In this document: positions 40,201 to 54,800 of the stretch, piece after piece
Position numbering within the stretch: position 1 is the stretch's first letter
Layout of the letters: every line of letters begins with the position of its first letter
The notes under the pieces: generated by a model
Seen by the model: the letters and a program-made list of their open reading frames with translations, nothing else
Told to the model about the DNA's origin: nothing
The model's database searches: none
Position numbers and translations under genes: made by a program
From: Mugil cephalus
Lineage: Eukaryota > Chordata > Actinopteri > Mugiliformes > Mugilidae
DNA: 64,000 bases
Direction of reading: 5' to 3'
NCBI RefSeq assembly: GCF_022458985.1
Contig: NC_061770.1
Span: 3,783,001 to 3,847,000 of the forward strand

Positions 40201-42922
40201 ACAGGTAACTTTGAGAATTATAGACGAAAACATAAAGAAAGTCTTTATGTAACACTTTTTATGCCAGTAACCATATGACATTGCCACGAATAACATTTAA
40301 TAATTGAAAAAAATTGAATACATTAATAAAACGGCTTCTCTGTTTCTATATCAGGTTATTCAGTTTTGCCGGTCTTTTTCATTAGGTATGTCAACTAGAG
40401 TAAAAGACCTACTGACTAATAGTTTCAGCCATTCTTTCAGTATTATTACTGTTATTTGTGGAGTTTCATGCCTTTAATCATTTATTCTGGTCATGCCATG
40501 TTGCTTTCAGCAGTTTTGACATTGTTACTGGATTTGGGGTTTTTATCTGCCATGATTTTAGGATATCCATAGTTGATTTTCTGATCCAAAGATGGCTAGC
40601 ATTTTCCTTCTGCTTCCAGTTTTTGCCCTAAGCTTACCAAACACTTGTCTTAGAATATAATAATAATAACAACAATAATACTAATTGTATTTCACAAGGG
40701 AACAGAGATTTCATTAATTTAATTATTGTTAAAAAAAATGCTTAATTTCAAAATGGAAAATGCTTAATTTCAAAATGGAACTATAGCTGCCCATTGTAAT
40801 GCTGTGATATTGTACTGTAGTGTGTGAGTGAGTGTACAATCACCCAAACAAAACAGGACACATCTCTCCATCCACATGAACAGATTTTTATATCTTTAGA
40901 GCAATAAATATTTCCACTTTTTCCATATCTCTGCAATTTCAAAAACAAAGTAACAAGTAATATATATTTATATACACAGCTAAAAGTTTCCATACATAAT
41001 TTTTAAAATAATGTCGTCTCTGTTAACACATATTTGACACTTTACTCGTACAATTTTACAAGGACTATTCCAGTCTCTCTTTGCTCTACATTATAAACAA
41101 GAAATATTTTTTTCTTCATAAAGTGGTCCATTGTGTTGTTAGGAACAACTTAGACTCTCATCTCCACCGCCCTTGTATAGATACACACAACACAGACTGA
41201 TTTTACACAGGAACAGTATGATCCAACATTTTTAACTTTATTTGAATCAGATCTGATGTGCTTTGATTTTTATAAATGTTCCCTGTTTTGCCCGCAGAAG
41301 TCAGACCAGATCTGTTTCGACTGGTGTTAAAAAGATCAGACCTTCCTTCCTGATGTAAACCCAGCCAGAGACAAACTGCCCGCTGTGGAGCAAAGTGAGT
41401 ACTCGTATTGTTATTTTTCATTTAACGATTGTTATGTACATTCATGTTTATAATACAGTTTCATTCAGTGCAGATACTGTAATAAATACCACATGCAAAC
41501 CAATAGTGGAGAGCAGACCCAGGCAGAAAAAGAAAAAAGTTAATTCAGCATTTAAAGGACCATACCTGGGTTTTTGCATGTTCTTGAACTGCATTTACTT
41601 TACATTGCTTATGAAAACCATACATTGCATTTTAGACAGATTTTCTACCCAAAGAAATCCACTGATATTAGTACATTTCAGTGGAATTTGCAGACACTTG
41701 AATCCCGCTGCAGATAACAAATCGATCACAGGCATTTTGTCTTTAACTATTACATTTGAGAATTGACATTGGATGACTGTGTTGCATTGATGAGCAGCAA
41801 ATCAATCACAGAATTAACGGGACAAACTAACTTATGGGTTGTTGTATTTTGCAACTGACCACCAAGTCTCTACCTTTATCTACCCTCCAAAAGGTAGGCA
41901 CTGAAAGTCAATTTATCAACGTTCAAACTTCAAAAACAGAATGAGGCAGCCAAAGTCACTGTTCTGTGTCTGTTTTTCACTTTAGCTGCCTCAGACATCC
42001 TCCTGCATTGAAACACAAAGTCCACATAATAATAAATCAAAAACAAAAACAGCAGAATGCACACTGCCAACACAGCGGGAGGTTGCACTCAGCAGATGTT
42101 GAAAGTGATGGATGAATTGTCTGCAGCAAGTTTCAAGGTCTCTACAACGGAAATTGAAAATAAAGCCTGATTGAAGGACAGTAACAAATCTAAAAATCAA
42201 AGGGATGATTTGGAGCACAATTGTCTGAAATGTAAAGTACATGCAATTTGTAGTTCATAAACTACAACATGCAAAAGTAAGGGTATGGAGCCTTAAGATG
42301 GGCACTTTAATGATGATGTGCTTGATTTAGCTTGGGCATGCACTGAAACATGTTGAAATGTTGTGTATTCCCTTGCGAGGTAGGTTTGATCCAGAACTCG
42401 AGAACTTTGATATTATAACTATTTAGACTGGAGTGGGCATGTGTTTACTGTAAGGCCCTTGCAAAGAGGCAAATGTTCTTGCAGGTGACAGATGATGGGG
42501 AGTCGGTGGTCCAGAATTCCTAGCAGCTCGACTTGGAATGTCTGTTTTTATGTTGTTTGGTCGCAGAAGTGTTGCTTGTTTCCATTAAAAAGTTGGTGAG
42601 AGGCTTTGTGATGATTCAGACATGTGTGCGTGTTTGAGCATGCCCTGGGTAGAGTGAGAGTGATTATCACAGTCTTTATGAAAAATATTAGAACTAGTTT
42701 GATGTTAGTCACAGAAAATTCTTGGTTTTGTTGTAAACATATTAAAAATGAAAGAGATTTTAGTAACTCCATCAGATGCCCAAATCAATAAAGAAAGAAA
42801 TCATCTCACATTATAAGCACATAACAAAATAAAAAATGCTAAAAATACAAAACAGCCCAAGGAGTACGTTATGTTAGTAGAAGCTTGTCACACAACAATA
42901 TTGATAATAATATCAGTAGCAC

Positions 42923-43154
42923 ACTCTAAAAAGTCAAAGGGGTTCTTCAGATTGAAAACAACAGAGGACCCAAGGTGGTTCCCTGAGGAACTCTATTAAA
43001 TTATTATAATTCATGACAATATTTCTACAAACCTTGAACACAAAAGGCTTCTACAAAAAACATTTTAGAGAATTTTATTTTAGTTTTTCTAGCAAGGAAC
43101 CATAAGACACTCAAATAGCCTGAAGAACCCGGATGAACTTTTGGTTTTTAGAGT
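42923..43154. mobile_element. Foldback MITE, about 232 bp
   Basis: The left arm ACTCTAAAAAGTCAAAGGGG continues into TTCTTCAG. The right arm holds CTGAAGAACCC, then ATGAACTTTTGG and TTTTTAGAGT. These are the reverse complement of the left arm with a few mismatches over about 30 bp. Inner AGGAACTCT and AAGGAACCAT segments extend the symmetry. It has no coding capacity. Confidence 0.7.
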
Positions 43155-44763
43155 ATATATTTTGTTAATTCAAGCAATTCTGAACCCCAGTTACAGATCG
43201 ATGCTGTTGGCCCCGCTGAAAGTAGAACACACTGTACAGGTAATATCTACAGTTGGTGCATTCATGTAATCACAGGGAAACTAAAAATGTGTTGTTAAAT
43301 GTTTGCATTCATAGCATCAGCAGAGTTTCCCATCATCCACCAGTTAAACCCTGGTAAATATTTATACAGTATGAGGCTGACAAAAACAGTCACTTTGATG
43401 GGAAAGCAACCAGCAATAAGTTTTATCTCTTGTCAAAAAATGCAAATGGCTGGTACAACAGTTCAAAACATGGAAGAACTTTCTACCAGCCATCTTGGGC
43501 TTCCTGTCTTGACATCCGGCGATCTTGATTAAAAAAAAAAAAAAAAGACACATACAGAGGAAATACATTTGAATACTGGCATGGTAGGGTTTAAAGCAAA
43601 AAGTGCAAAAAATAAAAATAATGTGTAAAAATGAGTTTCTTCAAGAATATTTCACTTGGCGCTGTTTGATGATAAAACATGTTCTCCAGTCCTGTGAGAC
43701 GTTAGCAAGTCCTTCAGGTTTCAGGTTTCTTTGTGTTTTTGTTGGATGACGTGGACAATGAAAGGCTCAGTCCTTCAGCCAGATGTTTTAAGCAATGTAG
43801 TAAATGGCTTCATATTTTCTGTTGTCAGTGAACACAATCAATATATTACATATATTACTGATTTAGATACTGATTTTTTTCATATTCCACAGTGGGGTTT
43901 TGTGAACATTGTTTCTCATGATCATTTTATATCGTACCATCCTTTTGTCTGAAGGCACCTTATTCTCTGCAACACATCAGGAGGTGAATGTGGGATTAAA
44001 CATCATTCAGACCCAAGTACACTCAAATTATTTTTCCATGTACTATTCAGAGACACCAATACAATTTGTTCTGGATGGGAAATTAACAATTAGGTTTTGA
44101 TTTTCAATATTCATATCATATCTAGAGAGACATTGTCTGTATAAGGTTGAGGTTTATTTAGTGACTCCTTAAACAACTGTTTCTTCTTTTATTTTCTTTA
44201 AAATAAGTAATTTAAAAAAAAATGGAAAAGAAACACAAGATAAATGCATAAATTAGTAATAATTAATAAACAAACCTTAAAAATGTATCAGTTTTAGAGA
44301 ATGGCTTGCCATTGCTGCTCCCAAGTCTTTTACCAATTAAGTATCTCAATTTTCATTTTAAAAGTTTATTAAAACCTTTTCAATCTTAATTTCCCACCCA
44401 TTTCTGTTACCATACCTTCAGAACAACATGCAGCGAGTTAACAGAAGTTATCAGAAGATCTTACTTAAAGTAACCCTTTCATTGCCTAGTTTCATCAATG
44501 GCTGACAACCCAGTGAATTCAAAGTTAATTTCCCTGTTTGGCACCTTTCAGCGTAATCTCCTTTACTGGCAACATTGAATATGGACCATGACATACAGTC
44601 GACAAATTCAGACTTACATTTTAATATATAGTGGGATACTTGATAATGAGGGTGAACATTCACAGGTTTAGTACAAATGACCAGATAAATTCCCCTTTAC
44701 AAGAATAAATAATTGGGAAAATTGGGAAACTCAATTTGAAACTCTCAGTCCAAACAATTGTAT

Positions 44764-44777
44764 AGCGCCCCCTGCTG
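44764..44777 (-). promoter_or_regulatory. Candidate CTCF site
   Basis: The minus strand reads CAGCAGGGGGCGCT, matching the CTCF core. It lies in the iqsec2 3' flank. Evidence is the motif only. Confidence 0.35.
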
Positions 44778-45754
44778 AAACCCTGTAATCCACGGACACT
44801 AAAGGCTTTTAGTAGTTTTTGCAAAACACAAAGGTAAAAAGACACCTGTAGTTTTTGTTATGATGGCTTATTTAAAGGTTTTAGGAAGTTTATTGTCCAC
44901 GTAGCAAGCAAAGTCTTCAGTAACCTTCACTTTTTATGGCCAAATAAACACTTTATTGGAGCTTTATATCACAACTAATCCCTCCCCCTGCATATAGGAT
45001 TTTAACCATAGACACATCAACACTCATTAGCTATTGCACAGGTCATGCATGCCTGTCTAAGACACAGAAACTGCACCATATCAATCCTAACCACTTCTCC
45101 GTCTCAGTAACGCCTCATGGCTTGTAAATATGTCAACAACCAAAACAATGGTACAAGTGTTTTTTGTGCGAAAAACAGGGTGGTGTAAAACTACTGTGAT
45201 CTTGGGAATATACTAACAGGACTCGTTCTGTTCTCAGGCCTCCTAGCAACCTGAACTGTCCCTCCAACCAACACCATACATAGTGGTAGCATTTAATGCT
45301 GAACCATGATTTGTTTTCTCAGGCACTGTTCCCTTCACGTCTGGTCCCTGAACCATTTGTCTACTACGGCAACACACAAATTCTTCCTCAAGCACTTCTT
45401 CTATCAACGAAGAACTACAAACATGTCCTTGAGTCCCAGCTCTCCTCTAAAGGGCACTACGAAAGGGAAGATGAAGACATTTTCACAGACACTATGTGGT
45501 AGTTTTTCTTCATCTTCATGTGACTGTAAATGCCATGATTTACACTTGTTGCTCCATGGGCAGGTTTTCCAGGAAGATTTGCCCCCTGAAGGGTACAAAG
45601 TTGCCCGACAAACGTCTTTGAGTATGCGTGAGAGTCTTTCTACCTGCGAGGGAAGTGGATGTGAAAATAACACAGGCTGAGTAATTTCCTCTTCCCCGCT
45701 CTCAGTGCTCTCCTCCTAACCAGGTGGCCATTTTGATACACCTGCATTTGGCCG

Positions 45755-45783
45755 CCTCCTCCTCCTCCTCCTCCTCCTCCTCC
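45755..45783 (+). repeat. (CTC)n microsatellite
   Basis: This tandem CCT/CTC run lies about 100 nt past the iqsec2 stop codon on the gene's strand, where it reads (GAG)n in the 3' UTR. Confidence 0.85.
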
Positions 45784-45878
45784 CCTTCCTCTCCTTCTCC
45801 CTCTCCTGCTCCCTCTCACTACTGCCCCCCGGCGACTCACAACAGGGTGGCGAACCACTGTCCCAGTCTTCTGCCTCC

Positions 45879-48800
45879 TCACACGACCGTGCTGATCCGG
45901 CTGACGGGTTTCGATTTGGGACCTCCCCCTTGTCCTCCCCCCACCCCTGGGGGGAGCGGGGAGAGCGGTGCGGCTGATGGCGGAGGTAAAGGGGAGTGTG
46001 GAGGGGGAGGTGGGATGGAGGAGAGAGGTGGGTACTGGGGTGTATAGGGTTGTGGGGGCGTCTGGGTGACGAGGCGCGCCGAGGGAGTCTGGGGCGGTGG
46101 GGTGGAGAAGATGAAGTGGGTGGAGGGGGAGGCGGATGGGGAGGGGCTGAGCGGGGAGTGTGTGTGCACGACGTGGTTGTGAGAGTGTGTGTGAGCGTGC
46201 GGGTGGGGCTGCGAGTGTGAAATGGTCAGTGGGAGCTTGCCCCCTCCACCCGACCGGCCCACTACCGGGTGCGAGTGGTAAAGTCCGTGTGGGGTAGTGG
46301 GGGTGACGGGGGAGTGTGGGGACAGCGGCGGGGGCGTTGTGAAGCCTGAGCCCACGTTGTAACGTGGGTGCTGGATGCCACCATGTTGCATCCTCTGATG
46401 CTGCTGGGTATGAGAGGGAGCGCAGCCGGACGGGCCTTGCCGTCGGGGTGCGGAAAACCTGTGCGAGAGGGCGTGGTGCTGGGGCAGGCTTTGCATGTGG
46501 TAGCGGTGATGGTGGTGGTATGGTGGGGGCGGTGTCGGCTGTTGCCCAGTGACACTGACTACGCCTCCTCCACTGTTGCCGTGGCAGTACTGGGCGTGCA
46601 AAGCCTGGAGCTTGGACGGTCCCCCTGCTGTACCGCCGCCAATTCCTCCCGATTCCGACTGCCCGAGGTTGACTGATGGGGAGGGGCATGGGGAAGGGGA
46701 GGATGGGTGGGGGATGGGAGGTGCGGGGGCGGGGTAGTGGGGGGGTGATGATATCATCAGGGGACTCGGGGGACCCTGTGGAGTGGGTGACGTCATCGTC
46801 AGGGGACCAGGAACCTTGCCTCTGCGGCTGCCGAAGAAGTTCCCTAGGAGGCTGCTGCCAGTTGGGCCGCCCCCGCCCGCCATCCCTCCTCCGCCCCCAG
46901 CCCCTCCCCCGCTCACGAGTGGGGAGGTGTTGACCCCTCCCTGGTTGTGACAGAGCCCCGGCCCACCCCCCACCCCCGTACCGGGGCTCTGAGTAGGGCG
47001 GTGCGGCCGGTAAGCTGCTGGAGATGAAGGCACCATCATGGGGCTGTAGGAAAGACCTCCACCAGGCATGGTGCGCTGCTGGTGAGGACGAGGGCTGCTA
47101 ATAATGGAACCCTGAGAAGAGGAGGACCAGGCAGGACAAGAAGAGTTTGGTAGCACAAGGAGGACAAAACAAAAGAAGGACAGATGTTGAGATCATAGTT
47201 GGACTAAACTGACACTGGTTTCAGTTCATCTCATTATCAATCACAACAAAGAATTTCCTACCACATAATTTGGAAAACTTTTCTTATTGAAGAATGCTCA
47301 CACCTAAACATTGTCTGTTGTAGATACATTAGCAGTGGGATGGTAGCGTCAGTCAGGCCACCACTACAGGCCAGGCTGAAAAATATCAACCACTACTGGA
47401 TGAGACCCATGAGATAAATCATACTTAGTGGGGGTCTCATACATTTACTCAAAGCACGATGAGGTTGAAATGTTTTCAAATGTGGGCTCCTGTTGAATTA
47501 TGATATATTTTGGGTAACTCTCTAGAATGAGTCTCTCAAGAATAGTTTGTACTTAGTACTGGAAGGTATTGTAAACCTCATCCCTGCTACAAAGCAGCAT
47601 GTTAGTGTTACTCTGAATATATTAGCATACTGATGACAGCATTCATCTTAAAGCCTTACAGAGCTGATAGGATAACAGTAATCTCAGATGCAAATGCACA
47701 TAAATACACACAAACAACTGTAACTGATGAAATGAACTGAAATCAAATGTAAGAAAATCGATGTAAGGATTTGCCATGAAACGTGTTATCACTGTTCAAC
47801 ATGCAGATTTCAGGACAGACATGCAGGATAGGAAAAGGAGAAGGACTGAAGGTAGAAATAATATTCTGTGGACGGCACACAATTAAATTGCGAGAAAAGA
47901 GATCTTTGTTGTATGTTATTTATCTCTCCTTTTAAATGTTACTGTCTGTTAAACTATTTCATAAAGCTGGAAATGCCAAGCAATAAATGTAAGACCACAA
48001 TTTTCCAGAAACTTAAGGCTGAAAAAGTTTGGACCATCTTATATTTGAGGACTAGTCATTGTCAAGTTAATGTGATCAGACGTTGCTTGAGGAGACTGTA
48101 CAATTAGTCTTTAGGGGTCCATTAGTCCAGAGTTTCTAAAGGTTTTTGTCACCTGTTTGAGAACAGCTTTACTGTGACTATCTTTGCTGTGGCATCTTCC
48201 AAGAGCCTGAAATAAGTGCACGTCCATGGCTGTCTGCAAATGTTTGCTATTATTGTATTTCAGACTTCAGTGAGAACTCTCATCTCCTTCGATTGATTAG
48301 AGAAACAAAAAAATCTGGTTAAAGTTTGCTTTCAGTCAGAGCTGTGTTATATTCAGACAAGGGTGACAGTCAGAATCTGTCCAAAAGCGAAACAAGCATG
48401 CGGCCCACTGGAAGATGCTTCAGCTGATCAGACATCACGGTACGTTTACATTCACATGTCCACAAACACATTCAGCTGTTATGAGCCAGACGAACATGCA
48501 CAGTGTGATGCGACAACATGCTCTCAGCTTCACCCCCCCAAAAAAACTTACTTCAATGGTACTGTCCAATGACCCCACACTGTTCCTACGACCTCGCTTC
48601 CCTGTTACCCAACCAGAATGAGCCGTGTTAAAATTTCGACATGTAACCGCCTAAAAACACAAATTCTTGTTTTTACATTTCAAGATGTGTTCATTAGTCA
48701 GCTTCGGAGGCTGGGGTCACCATTGCCTGCTTCCAGTGTTAATCTAATCGAATCACGTCCTGGCTTCATCTTTGCAAGCTATACTTTTATTCAGGGTAGT

Positions 48801-51800
48801 GAAAAATGTTCACTTTAAAAGAATGTATTTTAAAATAATTTGCTTCCTCTTTCTGCTACTTTACTCTTCAATTCAACAAACTGGAAATACTTTTGAGCTA
48901 TAATAACTAATTACTTTCAAGATCAATATAGTAAAACATATTACACTGACACATAACAGTATGAGTTAAAGTGTAACATTTACACATTTATCTTAAAGCT
49001 GGCTCAGTTGATTTTTTGAAACTGAAATTGTATTGAACCTATGACAAAAAGAAATGGCTCCATCCCTAACCGACAAGTAATAAAATGATGCTTACACATT
49101 TGTGCATCAGAAATAGTTATCCATATGCTTAATTAATTAATATTGTGATTCTGGTGAGGTTATTCAACTGTATATCTAAATTTTATTCACATTATCTTTG
49201 TACTTGGAAAAACACTTGTTCTCTAGGACTAAAATGACGCAGATTCCCAATTGGCCATAAATCAACATTTATTGTAAGACTCTAATAATAAATTAAAGGG
49301 ATATTGACAAGATATCACATGTACACTTTCTTAAATGTGCCTCTTGTGTCACTGCAGTCATTTATAAACTGCAGTTCGTGCAGTAAAAACTGCCTTTGCG
49401 GTTTAATGCTGTAGTTCATCCAGCTGACCACTAGGTGGAGAGAGGGTCTTGTAGAATTACCTTAAACTTCCATCTTACTGTAGTATTGTACCATTTTAGA
49501 TTTCTTTACTGTTTCATCAGTTGCATAAGAGCGCAGCTGTAGGCCTGCTCTGAGTCACTGAGTCAAAATAAAGACCTTCAGCAGTGGAATATCTCATTTG
49601 CTGGATTTCTGTCAAGTCTCAGGATTTCATAAAAAATGTGTGGTGTTATTTAACAGGAGAAAAAAATCAATACTGGACATCACACATGACCCGCGTGTGC
49701 CTCACCTGTCTCTGAGAGGTCTCTGAGTGAGGAGCTGAGCGCTGTGCGTTTGAGCCCATCCACCGACGCGTACGTGTCGTCAAGGCTCGGCCTACCCAGG
49801 GTGCCGTTTACCACCTCGCTCTTCATGGGGCCCCCTCCGGAGTTGGCCCCGCCACCTGGCGTCCCCACACCTCCTCCCCCCGTCAACATGCCAGGACGCA
49901 TCACGCCTTTCTGCTTCTCCAGTTCAGCTGGAGGGGAGAATATTAGGGAGAAGGTAAACCATAGTCGTAGGCAACGTGACAGAGATGGAAACCCAGAGCT
50001 GGAAGGAGCTTAGTGGCTTCGGCTGCTAATTCTACCAGTAGTACCAGGTCCACTGATGCTGCTGCTTCTTGATCTGCATACTGGTGCTGCACCAAAATGT
50101 GGGCGCTCTTCTCCTTTTAATGCATCAGTTGTCATACATACAAAAAACTGAAGTCTCTATTTTCAGCACACTTTAAAACCTTCACACTCCTAATTGCGTG
50201 AAGGTTTTACAACACTCGAGCATTATTTCTGTCTTAATTTTATTTTAATAATGACAGTTTGCTGAAGATGACGGTGGAAATCCATCTTTGAAACATCCAA
50301 GCACAACAATAACCTCATCAGATTTCAGAAGCTGTAACTTGGGAAACATTGTAGAATAATAAGCATGTTAAATCTGATTGTGATCATTACTTTAACTGCT
50401 GCCACCTTCTCCTAGTGCTGCTATGAATGTACAGTATGTGACTACTTCAACTATAATAGCTGCTAATGATAGCTGTAGTATATTACTCCCAGTGCGATGA
50501 GAGGAATACTCACACTCCACCCTGTACTTCTCCATGTCCTGCACCTCAGCGATGCTCTCTCGGAGGTCGGAGGTGAAGCGAGCTCGGTCCTGCTGGCTCG
50601 GAGCCGTGAAGACGATCAGCACCTTCCTCTCTCCTCCCGGATTCGCCGACGTCAGCCTGATACCGTGAGGGTAGTCTGAGCAACACAAAACACACAAAGA
50701 CTTTCAGCTCCAAACTCCTCTGACCTCCCAGAGAAGAGCTCCGTATCAAGGGATGAGGCTCGTCTACAGTGACCAGCTGCTGAGCTGCTCTTATCACACT
50801 TCAGCCTCCTCTTTGAGGATCCATTTAAATGCTTCATTCAGCTGAAAATACTTTGTCCCTTGAGTGGCAATTTGAGGGGAGGAGGTTGCAAACAAGGACA
50901 CACATCCAATCCCAGAAAACATATTAAAAAAAAAAAAGTTGACAAGAGTTTAAATACACAATGGCCAATGCCAGACACTTGTTTACAAACACATCAACAT
51001 CCAACGAAACAAGGCACAACTACAGCAAGTGCACACATTTACGAGTCTGTTTAAAATCTGTGATTTTTTTAGCATGGGTGTTTACCATGACGTGTATAAT
51101 CTTAAATACTTTCTAGAAGACGTGTGCAGAATTAAACTAAACTAGACACCTTTGTGTTTTGACAAATGTTTGAACTGATCCGACTGACTAATCTTCCAAT
51201 ATGGTGCTTGTTGTATTTGCTGCGACAATCATTATGTCCTTTTCTATGAGTTTGTGATGTTTAATTACAATCTTGCATATGCGCCATGCTCATCAGCTCA
51301 GCCACAGATCCAGGTACATCCACAATTTCAGATTTCACAATTTTCTTCAGTCTTTTCATAACCAGACAGCACTGTAGTCATTAGTCCGGGTGATGTGAAT
51401 CCTTATTACAATCTGGCCAGCAGTACTTCTTGTAACTCAGCTTGAGGCTGACTGGATATATTCAGAGGCACACAGGCACAAATGTCTGCAGCGCTGACAT
51501 TCACTGATTGCTAGCCAAAGACTCGGCTTGAATGTGGCTTGAATGTGAGAGTGTCCCTTTGGCAGGGCGTTGCCACATTGCCCCAGTGAACAAGTTTATT
51601 GTTAGATGGCTGGTTTGTGGTGGGATTTTCATAATTTGAATCCCTTTGTGTTGCGATTGTTTACTCGACTGTAGTGTGATTTTAAATGTCTTAGAAATCT
51701 ACAAAAATAAAAAAATTAAAACGAAAATCTGGACGAGTTGTCGCTTGAAACTGAAGATGAAGCGCTCCTCCTCATCAGGAGTCTGAAGTCCTGAAAACTA

Positions 51801-54800
51801 TTTTGATGTCGGCAGAAAATGATGTGTTCACCTCCCCAAGTCCTTATCTCTCTCTCTATCTCTCTCTCACACACACACATGCACACACACAGATATATTC
51901 AGCCACCCACACGGTCCATGTATGATTGTGCTGATGAATCATATGGGACAATCTGTCCTGCTCACAGTCATCACCACAGGCTGCCAAGTCCCATTTAGCT
52001 CCAACTGGAGAACCAGAACTGTCAACAACAACAACAACAACAACTAAACAACAGCAACATACCATGAGAACACGCTCTGAGACGAGGCTGTGGATCCTCA
52101 GTTAACAAACACATGACAAAATAATGTCTGGTGCAATGTTATTCAGTCTAATACGGTACGATTAAATGAAACCAAATCTATTTTTATTTGTAAGCTACAG
52201 AGATACGAACTAGATTCTGATGGACCTTAAGTGTTATAAATACAAATCAGTCAGTGGTCGTTAAATAGCTTTAAGTGACAGAACTGTAACCTGAATATAA
52301 GTGGCCATGTGTCAGGTGCAGTGAAGGAGTAAGTACTGGACCTGTTCCAGTAGTATTTGTCATGTCTGATGAACATCTATCTATATATTCTTGATTTCTA
52401 TTTGCTTTAAAGTTTGAGTTTTGTAAATCCTCCAGAATCCTCCGTCTCTCCACTGTCTAACTTCCAGAATCCATATCTGCCAGTTTCAACCCATTCTTGA
52501 CGTTATATCAGGTTTACAGTAACATTTGGATTCAGTGTTTGAACCATGCATGCTACCAGTCTTTACTGAATGTAGTCAGCAAGTTGTGTAGGATAATGCC
52601 CCCACGTTTCTCCAACTCCTGGACGTGGTCTTCAATTTGGAAAAATATGGTTCTCAGTCATCTACATCATAATATATACAGAAAAGCTATAAACAAGCAT
52701 TCCTGTACTTATGGAGTTTCCTGAAGATATCTGAAGAAGCTTAATGTCTTCAAGAAATTTCCAAAAAGTCCAATCGCACACAAATCTGTACTAGTTTCCA
52801 AAAGAATCAAATTAGTCCACATGATGTTTTACAAACTGTCACTGCACTCAACTCAAAACTGAAGTCAACCTAACATGTTTTTTATTATAAAACAGCGATG
52901 CTCCGACTGTGAAAAGACCAGCTAGCTGGCAGCAGTCTGAGAGAATCATCTATTCGTATGTGTGTGTCATTGTGATTTTATTCAAGGTTTTATTTTTATC
53001 TAACCTCATAACCTCAGAGGAAGGAATGCCTCACATCCGACTGTGATGTTCAGCTTGGACTACAGGTTGAGAACCATGAACAATCGGAGGTAAAAAAAAA
53101 AAAAAGAGAGAGAGAACTATTACAAATAATATCACAACCCTATCTATCACCACACATCGACCCAAAGTCAAGATACAAAATTTCTAGTTAACACCTTGTG
53201 TGTGGCATCCGATGTGTACGACTGTGTTGAAAGAGATTAAAAAGATTTGTGGATTCACACACAGAAAAATACCTGAAAAAGACATTGTGCAGCTTCGCAC
53301 CAAGGACCAAGACCATGTCTCAATTTGAAAATGTATTAATAGAAGATTAAATAACCAAAAAAAGGAAGAAGTTTCATACTTTATATAGTTATCTGATATT
53401 TGTAAGTGTCAGATTTGAAATGAAACCTTTTTTTGATGTGAGACTGCAGAGGAGCTGAAAAGAATCAGTCGGAGGAACAGCGGAGGCAGTAATCTTATCA
53501 TCCCCTGCAGGCCACCGTGTGCCCTCAGGTTAGAGTTCCGGTGGTTCTACTACATCATTTACTGATAAATGTTAATACGGTTGTGTTATGTAAAAGGGTG
53601 GAGATGTGATTCTGGGGTTCTCAGAGTGAGACGTCCTGTTAACAGGTGCAGAGGCACGTTAGAAACACCACCATCTCCAATCTGGTGCAGATAACTGAGA
53701 GCCAGTTCTTGTCTACTGAAGATGACACACACACGTGCACACACACTCGCACACACACACCTCTATATGATTGTGTTAACATCATTGTTGGAATGTGTTG
53801 GCTGAATGAGTCATGTTTGGAGGGATAGTGAGAAGCAGACTGACAGACGTATATTTAGGAAGCCTTGTGAAGTGCTTAGCTCCTTTGAAACAGGCTGCTG
53901 CTGTTCTTGGAGTACAGACTCCTGTGGACTGACAGAGCTTTACATTTACAGAAAAGGCTGGCAGAGCATCGTTTCTGTAATTGGAGAGAGAGAAGGGATG
54001 CTGTGATTTGCGAGGTGATTATGAACAGATTGCTGAGAATATTTCCAACTGGGCCAGAGAATTCTTTTTTTTTTTTTTTTTCTGAATCACATGCATGTCT
54101 GTTAGATATTACAAAAGTAAAATATAGCATCACACTTGGAGCTAAAGTGTGTTGGCTAAGGTTTCTCAAGTCAGTAATAAACAACTGCATCCCTGAGATG
54201 TTTTACTCCAAATCCATAAGACCTCAAGACTTTTAAAAAGGTGAACTTATAAAATACAGAACAATGACTCCTTGGTGAATGACAGATGTATGTGACATGT
54301 TTCTTTATCGGCCTCCCGTAGGGGTGAAATTAGTGTCACATCTCAGACCAGCAGTTTGATCATGAAGTCTTTTAGTTGTCAATCCCGAACTTATCTGCCT
54401 GAATGCCTGACAACGTTCCCCACGGGATGAAATGTAATTAACTCTTCTCAGCTCCTTAACTGCAACATTTTGCACCTATGGTCCATTTTAGCCGTAATTA
54501 GAATACGCTCCAATTTCTGTATGACATTTCACTTCCTTCTCTTTCTCTTCTGTATAAGACTGGAGTGTGGATTCAAATTACAGGATATCTCCAAGAAATT
54601 CTCATAAAGTTGGGTGTCAGTCATATTTTTCTCTTTCCCAATATATAATTAATCTATTTTTTTCTTTTCTTGAAATGTGAATGTAACAGTCAGGTGCTAA
54701 TGGTGCCTTCAAATGGAGCTGTGTTTATCACATTCACATGAGGAGCCCTGTTGTTGTATTCCTGCGTGGAGTTCAGGAGTTTAACGTGACATGTTTGCTG

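Larger units (their letters stand above)
40201..45878 (-). other. iqsec2 3' flank and probable long 3' UTR
   Basis: There is no coding similarity on either strand across 5.7 kb. Minus-strand AATAAA signals occur at about 41237, 43074, 44154, 44888 and 44950, so the iqsec2 3' UTR could be 1-4.6 kb long. The segment holds a foldback MITE (42923-43154), a CTCF-like motif (44764-44777) and a CTC microsatellite close to the stop codon. A (TAA/AAT)-rich stretch lies near 40658-40690. Confidence 0.45.

Noticed and set aside
41395..41766. 123-codon plus-strand frame between emc3 and iqsec2
   Set aside because: The sequence is low in GC with a composition like the surrounding non-coding DNA and no recognisable domain. 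It is probably chance, opposite the iqsec2 3' UTR.
45640..46689. A 349-codon minus-strand frame overlapping the iqsec2 terminal exon
   Set aside because: It is out of frame with the real 411-codon exon ending ISTVV. The GC-rich low-complexity sequence has few stop codons in any frame, so a long shadow frame is expected; it has no family motifs.
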